Origin: Clostridia bacterium
GTDB taxonomy: Bacteria > Bacillota_A > Clostridia > Christensenellales > Aristaeellaceae
Direction: 5' to 3'
Length of the DNA: 21,671 nt
Assembly (NCBI GenBank): GCA_017509065.1
Contig: JAFWQM010000170.1
Location: forward strand, 1 to 21,671
The translations under genes were made by a program, and so were the position numbers. How positions within the stretch are numbered: position 1 is the first letter of the stretch; the number at the start of each line of letters is the position of its first letter. Below the pieces are notes generated by a model. That model was given only the letters and a program-made list of their open reading frames with translations, did no database searches and had not been told where the DNA came from. Of the stretch, positions 13,728-21,307 are shown one piece after another.

Positions 13728-15047
13728 ATGAACGATCAGGTATCTCTTTTGGAACAGCCCGTCGCCCAGCCTTTGGCGGCGCGGCTGCGGCCCCAGACGC
13801 TGGACGAAATCGTGGGCCAGCAGCATTTATTGGGGCCGGGACGCATCCTGCGGCGCATCATTGAGCAGGACGCAGTCAGCTCCATGATTTTCTGGGGGCC
13901 GCCGGGCGTGGGCAAAACCACCATCGCCACGGTCATCGCCCGACAGACGCAGGCCAAGTTCATCGAGTTTTCCGCCGTTACCAGCGGGATCAAAGAGATA
14001 CGCTCGGTCATGCAGGAAGCGGAGCGCAACCGGGTCTACGGCGAAAAGACCATTGTGTTCGTGGACGAAATCCACCGCTTCAACAAGGCCCAGCAGGACG
14101 CCTTTCTCCCCTTCGTGGAAAAGGGCAGCATCATCCTGATCGGCGCGACCACGGAAAACCCCTCCTTCGAGGTCAACGGCGCGCTGCTGTCCCGGTGCAA
14201 GGTGTTCGTGCTCAAAGGGCTGACGGAAGACGACATCTTCGCGCTGCTGAAACGCGCGCTGAACGATCAGCGGGGTTTCGGCTATCAGAAGATCGAAACG
14301 GAGGACGACGTGCTGCGGCTCATCGCTTCCTTCGCCAACGGCGACGCGCGGATGGCGCTGTCCACGCTCGAAATGGCGGTGCTCAACGGTGACGAGGAAA
14401 ACGGCGTCACCCGTGTGACCCGTGAAACCGTGGAGCAGTGCACCTCCCGGAAGTCATTGCTGTACGACAAGAACGGTGAGGAACACTACAATCTGATTTC
14501 CGCCCTGCATAAATCCATGCGCAATTCCGACCCGGACGCGGCCATCTACTGGCTGGCCCGGATGCTGGAAGCGGGGGAAGACCCCATTTATATCGCCCGC
14601 CGCGTGACCCGCTTCGCAAGCGAGGACGTAGGCCTTGCCGACCCCCGGGCTTTGGAACTGGCCGTGGCCGCGTACCAGGCGTGCCATCTGATCGGGATGC
14701 CGGAATGCTCTGTGCATCTCACCCAGGCCGTGGTGTATCTGAGCCTCGCGCCGAAATCCAACGCCCTGTACATGGCCTATAACGCCGCCCGGGAGGACGC
14801 GCTGAAACAATTGGATGAACCGGTGCCTATGAATATCCGCAACGCCGTGACCGGCTTGATGAAAGATTTGGGCTACGGCAAAGGCTACCAGTACGCCCAC
14901 GACACAGCGGATAAAATCGCCGCGATGCAATGCCTGCCCGACTCCCTCCTGGGCCGGGAATACTACCATCCCACCGATCAGGGCCTGGAATACAAGTTCC
15001 GCGACCGCCTGGAGCAGATCAAGGCGTGGAGGAAAGAACATGAGTAA
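13728..15047 (+). CDS. rarA: Replication-associated recombination protein RarA (MgsA)
   Basis: A 439-residue AAA+ ATPase, full length. Walker A is GPPGVGKT (57-64), Walker [18 protein letters not shown] (from 111) and sensor 1 [10 protein letters not shown]; the C-terminal tetramerisation domain carries [19 protein letters not shown] and ends in the [10 protein letters not shown] motif. RarA acts at stalled replication forks with SSB and the clamp-loader machinery. The ATG at 13728 follows AAAGGAT at modest spacing; the promoter is at 13620-13648. It is monocistronic or weakly linked to the following gene, which is separated by a repeat block. Confidence 0.96.
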   Translation: MNDQVSLLEQPVAQPLAARLRPQTLDEIVGQQHLLGPGRILRRIIEQDAVSSMIFWGPPGVGKTTIATVIARQTQAKFIEFSAVTSGIKEIRSVMQEAERNRVYGEKTIVFVDEIHRFNKAQQDAFLPFVEKGSIILIGATTENPSFEVNGALLSRCKVFVLKGLTEDDIFALLKRALNDQRGFGYQKIETEDDVLRLIASFANGDARMALSTLEMAVLNGDEENGVTRVTRETVEQCTSRKSLLYDKNGEEHYNLISALHKSMRNSDPDAAIYWLARMLEAGEDPIYIARRVTRFASEDVGLADPRALELAVAAYQACHLIGMPECSVHLTQAVVYLSLAPKSNALYMAYNAAREDALKQLDEPVPMNIRNAVTGLMKDLGYGKGYQYAHDTADKIAAMQCLPDSLLGREYYHPTDQGLEYKFRDRLEQIKAWRKEHE

Positions 15048-15062
15048 TAGTTTAAATTCCTT

Positions 15063-15208
15063 TCTTAAAAGACACTTTAAGTGAGTTAGGAGTTATGAGT
15101 GAGGAATTAGGAGTTTTATAATGTTTTCAATGAACGCAAGACAAACTTTCGTTCAATTGTTCGACTAAATAGAGTTCCTCACTCCTAACTGATAAAAAAG
15201 TGCCCAAT
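15063..15208. repeat. Small inverted-repeat element between rarA and the arsC-like gene
   Basis: CTTAAAAGACACTTTAAGTG (15064-15083) is the same motif that bounds the 1613-2098 block. Next to it, AGTTAGGAG with GAGTGAGGAA (15084-15106) is matched on the other side by TTCCTCACTCCTAACT (15175-15190) in inverted orientation, and GCACTTTTTT (reverse complement of 15194-15203) mirrors the outer motif. The interior of about 70 bases is AT-rich with no gene. It looks like a MITE-type relic of the same family. Confidence 0.5.
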
Positions 15209-15232
15209 TATTTCCAAAGGAGGTCCATAACC

Positions 15233-15592
15233 ATGAAGCCCTTATTCATCTGCTACGCCAAATGCACCACCTGCCAGAAGGCGCAGAAGTGGCTCGACGA
15301 ACACAAGATCGAATACGACATTCGCCCCATCAAGGAACAGAACCCCACGCTGGACGAGCTGCACGCCTGGCAAAAGCAGAGCGGCCTGCCGCTGCGGAAG
15401 TTCTTCAACACCAGCGGGATGCTGTACCGCGACCTGAACCTGAAAGACAAACTGCCTTCCATGACCGACGAGGAAATGCTTTCCCTCCTTGCCACCGACG
15501 GGATGCTGGTGAAACGCCCTCTGCTGGTGACGGACAGCGCCGTAATTCCCGGTTTCAAACCTGACGACTGGGAAAAGGCGCTTAGCCTATAA
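15233..15592 (+). CDS. ArsC/Spx-superfamily thioredoxin-fold protein (YusI-like)
   Basis: A 119-residue protein of the ArsC family. CYAKCTTCQKAQKWL (7-21) holds a Cys11-x-x-Cys14 pair at the redox position; KKFFNTSGMLYR-type signature (RKFFNTSG) and LLATDGMLVKRPLLV complete the family pattern. The sequence is closest in feel to Bacillus YusI rather than to true arsenate reductases of the resistance operons, and no ars genes are nearby; Spx-like transcriptional action is less likely because the family-specific context is missing. AAAGGAGG at 15216-15223 gives a very strong start at 15233. Confidence 0.85.
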   Translation: MKPLFICYAKCTTCQKAQKWLDEHKIEYDIRPIKEQNPTLDELHAWQKQSGLPLRKFFNTSGMLYRDLNLKDKLPSMTDEEMLSLLATDGMLVKRPLLVTDSAVIPGFKPDDWEKALSL

Positions 15593-15618
15593 GGACAAAA
15601 AAGAAACCGAATCGTCGC

Positions 15619-15647
15619 TTGTATCCCCGGGTGGGGCGTGATATAAT
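15619..15647 (+). promoter_or_regulatory. Promoter of the DUF1846 gene
   Basis: TTGTAT (15619-15624) and a perfect TATAAT (15642-15647) are 17 bases apart, with a leader of about 48 bases. Confidence 0.65.
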
Positions 15648-15701
15648 TTGCAGGTTGAATTGTTTTAGCGCGGCGATCGGCAAAAGGGAGGGGAACGGAA
15701 G

Positions 15702-17183
15702 ATGCGCATCGGATTCGATCATGACAAATACACCGCCATGCAATCAGAGCATATTCGGGAGAGGATCGGTCAGTTCGGCGGCAAGCTTTACCTGGAGCTT
15801 GGCGGCAAGCTGTTCGACGACAACCACGCTTCCCGTGTGCTGCCGGGCTTCCGGCCGGACAGCAAAATGTCCATGCTGCTGAACCTGAAGGATCAGGCTG
15901 AGCTGGTGATCGTCATCAACGCGGATGACATTGAAAAGAGCAAGCTGCGCGGTGATCTGGGCATCACATACGACGCGGACGTGCTGCGGCTGATCGATTC
16001 CTTCCGCAATATCGGCCTGTACGTGGGCAGCGTGGTCATCACCCGCTGGATGGACCAGCACGCGGCGGTGAACTTCAAGGCGCGGCTGGAAGACATGGGC
16101 CTGCGGGTCTACCGGCATTATCCCATCGAGGGCTATCCCTACAACATCAAGCTGATCGTCAGCGAAGACGGCTTCGGCCGCAACGACTATGTGGAAACCA
16201 GCCGTCCTCTGGTGCTGGTCACAGCCCCCGGCCCCGGCAGCGGCAAGATGGCCACCTGCTTAAGCCAACTGTATCAGGAGCATAAGCGCGGCATCGACGC
16301 GGGCTACGCCAAGTTTGAAACCTTCCCCATCTGGAACCTGCCCTTGAAACATCCCGTGAACCTCGCCTATGAGGCCGCCACCGCAGACCTCGACGACGTG
16401 AACATGATCGACCCCTTCCACCTGGAAGCGTATCAGACAACCACCGTCAACTATAACCGCGACATCGAAATCTTCCCGGTGCTCAACGCGCTGTTTGAAT
16501 CCATTTACGGCCAATCCCCCTATAAATCCCCCACGGACATGGGCGTGAACATGGTGGGCAACTGCATCATCGACGATGAAGCCTGCCGGGAAGCCGCCTG
16601 CCAGGAAATCATCCGGCGCTATTATACCGCCTGCTGCGGCCTGCGCACCGGCCGCGCCGAACCGCATGAGGTGGAGAAGCTGCAAACACTGCTGCAGTCC
16701 ATGCATCTGAGCGACGACGACCGGCCTGTCATCGGCGCGGCTCGAACCCGGGCGGAAGCCACCGGCGAACCCGCGCTGGCCATCCAGCTGCCGGACGGGC
16801 AGATCGTCACCGGCAAGACGAGCGACCTGCTGGGGCCCTCCGCCGCCGCGGTGCTGAACGCGGTGAAAGCGCTGGGCGGCATCGAAAAGCGTCTGCACCT
16901 GATCTCTCCCTCCGTCATCGAGCCCATCCAGACCCTGAAATGCGAGTATCTGGGCAACCACAATCCGCGCCTGCACTCCGACGAAATTCTGGTGGCGCTT
17001 TCCATCTGCGCCGCCACCGACCCGAACGCCGCCCTCGCCATGGCGCAGTTGAAAAAGCTGGAAGGCTGCGAGGCGCACTCCACCGTGATCCTCTCCCCCG
17101 TGGACGAAAACATCTTCCGCCGCCTGAAAATCAACCTGACCTGCGACCCGCAGTATCAGACCGCGAATCTGTATCATCCCTGA
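15702..17183 (+). CDS. DUF1846 domain protein
   Basis: A 493-residue cytosolic protein matching DUF1846 in length and opening (RIGFDHDKY, 2-10). Recognisable family strings are VLVTAPGPGSGKMATCLSQLYQ-type loop (171-192; PGPGSGK resembles a phosphate-binding loop), FPIWNLPLKHPVN, the VNYNRDIEIFPVL segment, YKSPTDMGVNM and GNHNPRLHSDEIL near the C-terminus. The family has solved structures but no assigned reaction that I can state with certainty. The start has AAGGGAGGGG nine bases upstream. No signal peptide or membrane segment is seen. Confidence 0.92.
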   Translation: MRIGFDHDKYTAMQSEHIRERIGQFGGKLYLELGGKLFDDNHASRVLPGFRPDSKMSMLLNLKDQAELVIVINADDIEKSKLRGDLGITYDADVLRLIDSFRNIGLYVGSVVITRWMDQHAAVNFKARLEDMGLRVYRHYPIEGYPYNIKLIVSEDGFGRNDYVETSRPLVLVTAPGPGSGKMATCLSQLYQEHKRGIDAGYAKFETFPIWNLPLKHPVNLAYEAATADLDDVNMIDPFHLEAYQTTTVNYNRDIEIFPVLNALFESIYGQSPYKSPTDMGVNMVGNCIIDDEACREAACQEIIRRYYTACCGLRTGRAEPHEVEKLQTLLQSMHLSDDDRPVIGAARTRAEATGEPALAIQLPDGQIVTGKTSDLLGPSAAAVLNAVKALGGIEKRLHLISPSVIEPIQTLKCEYLGNHNPRLHSDEILVALSICAATDPNAALAMAQLKKLEGCEAHSTVILSPVDENIFRRLKINLTCDPQYQTANLYHP

Positions 17184-17193
17184 TCCGGACTGC

Positions 17194-17222
17194 TTGCAAA
17201 CCAGATTAGAATGCGGTACAAT
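17194..17222 (+). promoter_or_regulatory. Promoter of the orphan antitoxin gene
   Basis: TTGCAA (17194-17199) and TACAAT (17217-17222) are 17 bases apart, 22 bases before the antitoxin start, with AAAGGAGG between. No dyad like that of vapBC is evident. Confidence 0.7.
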
Positions 17223-17244
17223 AGTCATAAAGGAGGCGGGGAAA

Positions 17245-17478
17245 ATGAGTACGCTTGAATCCACGATTTCTATGCTCCGGGTCATGCCCGAAGCGGACGT
17301 GCGAATCATCTTTGAAATGACAAAGAAGCTGTTTGACGATAAAGTTTCTCCCTTTGCTCCTGTCAGCAAGCAGCAGATTCTTCAGGACGTGGACGCTTCC
17401 GCTGCGCAAATCGAGCAGGGGAAAACGATCAGGGCTTCCGACGCGATTCAGAGCTTGAGGACAAAGTATGGTTTATAA
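17245..17478 (+). CDS. Orphan antitoxin-like protein of a RelE/ParE-type pair
   Basis: A 77-residue protein: STLESTISMLRVMPEADVRII opening, a central helix and a C-terminal ending in RASDAIQSLRTKYGL. This layout resembles small clostridial antitoxins that precede a RelE/ParE-type toxin gene. A toxin start overlaps its stop by 11 bases in the usual operon manner, but the toxin frame ends after 23 codons, leaving the antitoxin alone. The start at 17245 follows AAAGGAGG. Family assignment rests on pattern and context, not on a strong motif. Confidence 0.65.
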   Translation: MSTLESTISMLRVMPEADVRIIFEMTKKLFDDKVSPFAPVSKQQILQDVDASAAQIEQGKTIRASDAIQSLRTKYGL

Positions 17479-17539
17479 AGTTGAAATAACCGAGCGGGCA
17501 AGGGAACAGTTGGACGCCTTTGTCCGCTTTTTTGTTTAA
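17468..17539 (+). pseudogene. Truncated RelE/ParE-type toxin
   Basis: The frame MVYKVEITERAREQLD has the typical first strand and helix of RelE/ParE toxins and then ends after AFVRFFV at a TAA. A functional toxin has about 90-110 residues. The sequence changes character at about 17516, where GGAC-loop-GTCC followed by six T resembles a weak intrinsic terminator. The rest of the toxin appears deleted rather than frameshifted. Confidence 0.6.
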
Positions 17540-17544
17540 TTTGC

Positions 17545-17573
17545 TTGCATTTTCAGGAGAACAGGCATACAAT
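17545..17573 (+). promoter_or_regulatory. Promoter of the PII-like/antiporter operon
   Basis: TTGCAT (17545-17550) and TACAAT (17568-17573) are 17 bases apart. The leader of about 37 bases includes a small GCGC-gaaa-GCGC hairpin (17581-17592). Confidence 0.7.
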
Positions 17574-17616
17574 ATGAACCGCGCGAAAGCGCAATGACAG
17601 GAAAGGAAGAGAAAAC

Positions 17617-17958
17617 ATGCAGGTATTCGTATTCGTGCTGAACCGGACGGAATATCTGGAAAATCTGTTGCAGGAATTCAGCAATCAGGGCCTTCGAGGG
17701 GCGACGGTGCTGGACAGCCGGGGCATGGCCCGTATCCTCCACACGGAGGATGAAATGCCGATCTTCTACGGCCTGCGCGCCATCATGGAGCCGGAACACC
17801 GCAGCAGCAAAACCATCTTCATGGTGCTGCCGGATGAACAGGTGGACAAGGCGCGCCGGATCGTCAATCAGGTGACGGGCGGACTGGACGTGCCCGACAG
17901 CGGCATCATGTTCGCCATGCCGCTCACTATGGTGGAAGGACTGGAAAAGAAGAAATGA
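17617..17958 (+). CDS. Small PII-like putative regulator of the antiporter
   Basis: A 113-residue protein that looks like the PII/ferredoxin-like fold: a first strand QVFVFVLNRTEYLENLLQEF, a strand GLRGATVLDSRGMARIL like the first hairpin of PII, a T-loop-length insertion (IFYGLRAIMEPEHRSS), then TIFMVLPDEQVDKARRIVNQV and a last strand with GIMFAMPLTMVEGL. The classical PII signature tyrosine region is absent, so this is a divergent PII-like protein. Its stop codon overlaps the antiporter ATG (ATGA), which strongly suggests a regulator sensing a nucleotide or ion for that transporter. Ligand is unknown. Confidence 0.7.
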   Translation: MQVFVFVLNRTEYLENLLQEFSNQGLRGATVLDSRGMARILHTEDEMPIFYGLRAIMEPEHRSSKTIFMVLPDEQVDKARRIVNQVTGGLDVPDSGIMFAMPLTMVEGLEKKK

Positions 17959-19124
17959 ACACCCTGCTGCTTGTCGGCATTACGATGATGGCGGGCCTGA
18001 TCATGAGCCGCGCCGCGAAACTTGTCAAACTTCCCAACGTGACCGCCTTCCTGGTGGCGGGCCTGATCATCGGCCCCTGCGTGGCGGGCATCATCTCCCG
18101 CGAGCAGGCGGAGTCCATGGGCATCATTTCCGAAGCCGCCCTGGGCTTCATCGCCTATTCCATCGGCGGGGAATTCAAGCTGAACTACCTGAAAAAGATC
18201 GGCAAAGCGCCGTTGACCATCACCTTCTTCCAAGGAATGATGACCGCCGTGTGCGTGGACGTGGGCCTGATCCTGTTCGGCGTCGACGTGCCCCTGGCCT
18301 TGCTGCTGGGTGCCATCGCCCTGGCCACCGCCCCCGCCGCCACGCTGATGGTGGTACGGCAGTACAAGGCCAACGGCCCCGTCACCCAGATGCTGCTGCC
18401 CGTCGTCGCCATGGACGACGCGCTGGGCCTGATGGTATTCAGCATTTCCGCTGCCGTGGCCCAGGGGATGCTGGGCGGGGCGATTACGGTATCCAGTATG
18501 CTGCTGACGCCCTTGATCGAGATTGTGGGCAGCTTCGCCCTGGGCGCTGCCCTGGGCTGGCTGCTGGCCTTCGGGGCCCGGTTCTTTGCCAGCCGCGGCA
18601 ACAAGCTGGCGCTGAGCATCGCCCTGGTGCTGGCGGGCGTGGGCCTGTGCGACATCCTGAACCTCTCCTCCCTGCTGGTGTGCATGATGATCGGCGCCAT
18701 GATGGTAAACCTGAGCCAGCAGCGCGAGGTGCTCATGGAGCAGTGCGACCGTTTCACCCCGCCGCTGTTCCTGCTGTTTTTCGTGCTCTCCGGCGCGGAC
18801 CTGGATCTGTCCGTACTGCCCAGCGTGGGCCTGATTGGCGTCATGTACCTGTTGCTGCGCTCCATCGGCAAGTGGGGCGGTACGTATCTGGGTGCTGTCT
18901 GCGTGAAAGCGGATAAGCACATCCGCCATTACCTGGGCCTGACCCTGCTGCCGCAGGCCGGTGTCGCCATCGGTATGGCCGCGCTGGTCTCCGCCCGCTT
19001 CCCCACCCTGGCCGCGCAGGTGAACACCATCGTGCTGGCCGGCGTGCTGGTGTTTGAATTGATCGGCCCAGTCATCACCAAGATCGCTCTCACCAAAGCC
19101 GGAGAAATCCCCGCAGCGAAATAG
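17955..19124 (+). CDS. CPA2-type cation/proton antiporter
   Basis: A 389-residue integral membrane protein with about 12-13 hydrophobic segments. VAMDDALGLM (151-160) holds an Asp-Asp pair (154-155) like that of electrogenic Na+/H+ antiporters (NhaA/NapA), preceded by the unwound-helix stretch ATAPAATLM (124-132); Lys306 in RSIGKWGG corresponds to the conserved basic residue of that group. There is no C-terminal TrkA-N nucleotide domain, which many CPA2 potassium antiporters have, and the small PII-like protein encoded in front may fill the control role. Ion choice (Na+ or K+) is uncertain. It ends just before a bidirectional terminator. Confidence 0.88.
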   Translation: MNTLLLVGITMMAGLIMSRAAKLVKLPNVTAFLVAGLIIGPCVAGIISREQAESMGIISEAALGFIAYSIGGEFKLNYLKKIGKAPLTITFFQGMMTAVCVDVGLILFGVDVPLALLLGAIALATAPAATLMVVRQYKANGPVTQMLLPVVAMDDALGLMVFSISAAVAQGMLGGAITVSSMLLTPLIEIVGSFALGAALGWLLAFGARFFASRGNKLALSIALVLAGVGLCDILNLSSLLVCMMIGAMMVNLSQQREVLMEQCDRFTPPLFLLFFVLSGADLDLSVLPSVGLIGVMYLLLRSIGKWGGTYLGAVCVKADKHIRHYLGLTLLPQAGVAIGMAALVSARFPTLAAQVNTIVLAGVLVFELIGPVITKIALTKAGEIPAAK

Positions 19125-19134
19125 TGTGGATAAA

Positions 19135-19182
19135 AAAGACAAACCGCGCGGAGCGTTGTTACGTTCCGCGCGGTTTGTCTTT
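19135..19182. terminator. Bidirectional terminator between convergent genes
   Basis: A perfect 18-bp stem (19135-19152 with 19165-19182; core ACCGCGCGG) with a 12-base loop starts in AAA and ends in TTT. It serves the antiporter operon on plus and the AI-2E permease on minus. The minus-strand stop codon of the permease (19159-19161) lies in the loop, so the last codons of that gene form one arm. Confidence 0.8.
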
Positions 19183-20406
19183 CCGCTGGTTTCGGGAAAC
19201 GACCGGGGCCTGCTTTTTTGCCGCCGGTTGCGGCAGCGGAGTATTACTATCCGGGGGCGCTTCTTCGTTTTTCTTGTTCACCCAATCGCGGGTGAGGGCA
19301 TAGAGCGTGGCGGTGACAGGCACGGCGACCATCATGCCGCCGATACCGCCCAGGCCGCCGCCGACGCTGACCGCGGCCAGCACCCACAGGCTGGGCAAGC
19401 CCACGGAATTGCCAACCAGCCGGGGATAGAGCAGGTTGCCCTGCACGGTCTGCAAACTGACAATGAACAGCAGGAACCACAGCGCCATTGACGGCGTGGC
19501 TGTGAACACCAGGAACGTGCCCATCGCCGCGCCGATGTAGCCGCCGATGATCGGCACCAGGGAGGTGGTGCCGCTGAGCACGCCCACCATCAGCGCGTAC
19601 GGCATACCGATGATTCGCATGCCCAGCCAGGTGAGGATGCCCAGAATCAGCCCGTTCACGCTCTGGCCTACGATGAAGCCTGAAAAGCATCGGTTGGCGG
19701 CCGTCAGCACGCGCTGCACGCGCTGGTTCGTGCGCTCAGAAAACGCGGCGTTCATCACGCTGTGGAAATGGCGGTTCAGGGTTCGCTTCCCCCCGAGCAG
19801 GAACAAGCCAAAGATGCAGGAGATGAAGAAGTTCGCAATGCCGCCCGTTACCGCTCCGATCATCGTGACGGTGGAGGACAGCAGCTGGCCTTCGATCACG
19901 CCGTTCATGGCCCAGTTGACGATACGCTCCTGCACCGATTCCCATTCCAGGTTCAGGGTGTTGAGATAAGACGTCACCTCCGGCACATCCCGGAAAGTGT
20001 TCATCACCCATTCTTTCACGTCGGCAAAGTAGTTGGGCAGCTCCTGGCTCAGCAGGGTGAAGGCGTCCACAAGACCGGGAATGACGGTGAAGATCGTCAG
20101 CCCCACCAACGAAAGCAGCAGCACGAACGACAGCAGGATGCAGATACCGCGGCGGCTCTTGTCCAGCCAGCGATTTTTGGTGTTGGGAAACACGAACTTC
20201 TCCAGCCGTTTGATGATGATTTCCAGGATGTACGCAAGCACTGCGCCCAGGATCAGCGGGCTTGCCACCCGCCACAGCAGCAAAGCGGTGTCAATAATGT
20301 ACTCAACATGGATCACGCCCAGCGCCAGCAGCGCCGCCAGCAGCATGAGCCGCACGATCCGCCGCTCGCCGAACCATTTCATCAGGGGATGCTCCTGTTC
20401 CTGCAT
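19159..20406 (-). CDS. AI-2E family transporter
   Basis: A 415-residue membrane protein of the AI-2E/UPF0118 (PF01594) family. Two N-terminal membrane segments are followed by a large loop (about 75-150) and four to five further segments; typical strings are ISCIFGLFLL, NGLILGILTWLGMRIIGMPYALMVG and TSLVPIIGGYIGA, and GNLLYPRLVGNSVGLPSLWVL. Members export autoinducer-2 or act as Na+/H+ antiporters; the role here is open. The ATG at 20406 has GGAGG eight bases upstream; a TTG at 20421 lies within that site. The C-terminal tail is charged and ends RKDKPRGT inside the terminator hairpin. Confidence 0.92.
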   Translation of the reverse strand: MQEQEHPLMKWFGERRIVRLMLLAALLALGVIHVEYIIDTALLLWRVASPLILGAVLAYILEIIIKRLEKFVFPNTKNRWLDKSRRGICILLSFVLLLSLVGLTIFTVIPGLVDAFTLLSQELPNYFADVKEWVMNTFRDVPEVTSYLNTLNLEWESVQERIVNWAMNGVIEGQLLSSTVTMIGAVTGGIANFFISCIFGLFLLGGKRTLNRHFHSVMNAAFSERTNQRVQRVLTAANRCFSGFIVGQSVNGLILGILTWLGMRIIGMPYALMVGVLSGTTSLVPIIGGYIGAAMGTFLVFTATPSMALWFLLFIVSLQTVQGNLLYPRLVGNSVGLPSLWVLAAVSVGGGLGGIGGMMVAVPVTATLYALTRDWVNKKNEEAPPDSNTPLPQPAAKKQAPVVSRNQRKDKPRGT

Positions 20407-20520
20407 GGCGTTTCCCTCCAAGGCATATTCGCGGACGATGAAACAATGGGATTAAAGAATCAGTGAATATGCACAGCGTTACTTTGTCATCATAAAAAGC
20501 AAAACAGATATCCGGCACCG

Positions 20521-21124
20521 TTACGAGATCCCCTGTTCCTGGTGGCTGCGCATGATCTGCTCCACCTCAGCGCGCGCGTCCTCTAACGCTGCCACGATCA
20601 GCACGGTGATGGTCTTGTCCAGCAGGTCGATGAGCATATCGGCGCAGAACTGCGACCAGAACTGGTTCAGCGCACCTGACTCAAAAATGCGATGAGACAG
20701 CGGCGCTTAAATACCTGTACCGAAATCGAAGCCATATAGCGCCCACGTCAGCACCGAGCCCAGCCCGCCGCCGATGAGCGAAGAAACCAGGATGATGAGC
20801 GGCAGGTGCGAGAGTTTGGAAAAATATCCCTTACTCACAAAATACGCGGCGCTTACGGCGATGAGCACGGACAGCGAACCGTAGTAGGTGGTGGTGTAAT
20901 CCCCGATGCCGTTGATCAGGTTCGTCAGAAACCAACATAATGCCCGGGATATAGCCTCCCAGCGCCGCCGTCAGCGCGCTTCCGATAACATCCAGAAACA
21001 CAGGCAGTTTCAGGGCCAGAGCAAATTTGACGCCCAGGAAATTGATGAGCAGCCCCACGGCGCATAGCAGCACGGTAAAAACGCGGCTGTTTCTTCTTGA
21101 CAGAACGGTTTGATTATCCTGCAT
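20521..21124 (-). pseudogene. Broken ECF-S-type membrane protein gene
   Basis: The reading frame starts MQDNQTVLSRRNSRVFTVLL and continues through GVKFALALKLPVFLDVIGSA and GGYIPGIMLV, then shifts. Removing one T of the TTT run near 20928 restores LTNLINGIGDYTTTYYGSLS and LIGGGLGSVLTWALYGFDFG. A TAA (20707-20709) then interrupts FGTGI*APLSHRIFESGALN, after which the frame stays open through DMLIDLLDKTITVLIVAALE to 20521. The pattern is that of ECF transporter S-component-like membrane domains. Two independent lesions argue for decay, although one could be a sequencing error. The tail after ITVLIV also looks altered. Confidence 0.75.
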
Positions 21125-21242
21125 TCCAATTCACATCGTTCGTTCAGGGAAAGCGATGGCCGCCGGTTTGAAATTTGAAACGAATCGGCAAAGTCAGAAT
21201 TATTTTTGCAATCATGTGCCGCTTCCTTATCCTGGCACAGAC

Positions 21243-21251
21243 AGATTATAT
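21243..21251 (-). promoter_or_regulatory. Extended -10 promoter ahead of the broken gene
   Basis: Minus-strand TGaTATAAT (complement of 21243-21251) is a perfect extended -10 element, with only a poor -35 (TTCCGA, 17 bases away). The leader of about 115 bases contains a TGTGCC/GGCACA hairpin; I do not recognise a riboswitch. Confidence 0.4.
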
Positions 21252-21307
21252 CATATTTTCCTCCGCGTCGGAAGATGCAAATTTGCTTCGTGACAGGAAA
21301 AGTCATT

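Noticed and set aside
15233..15592. Arsenate resistance gene
   Set aside because: The protein matches the general YusI-type branch and no ArsR, ArsB or Acr3 gene is nearby.
17868..19142. A 424-codon open frame on minus, opposite the antiporter
   Set aside because: It is rich in His, Gln and Gly as expected of the antisense of a hydrophobic protein, and it has no ribosome site or known motif.
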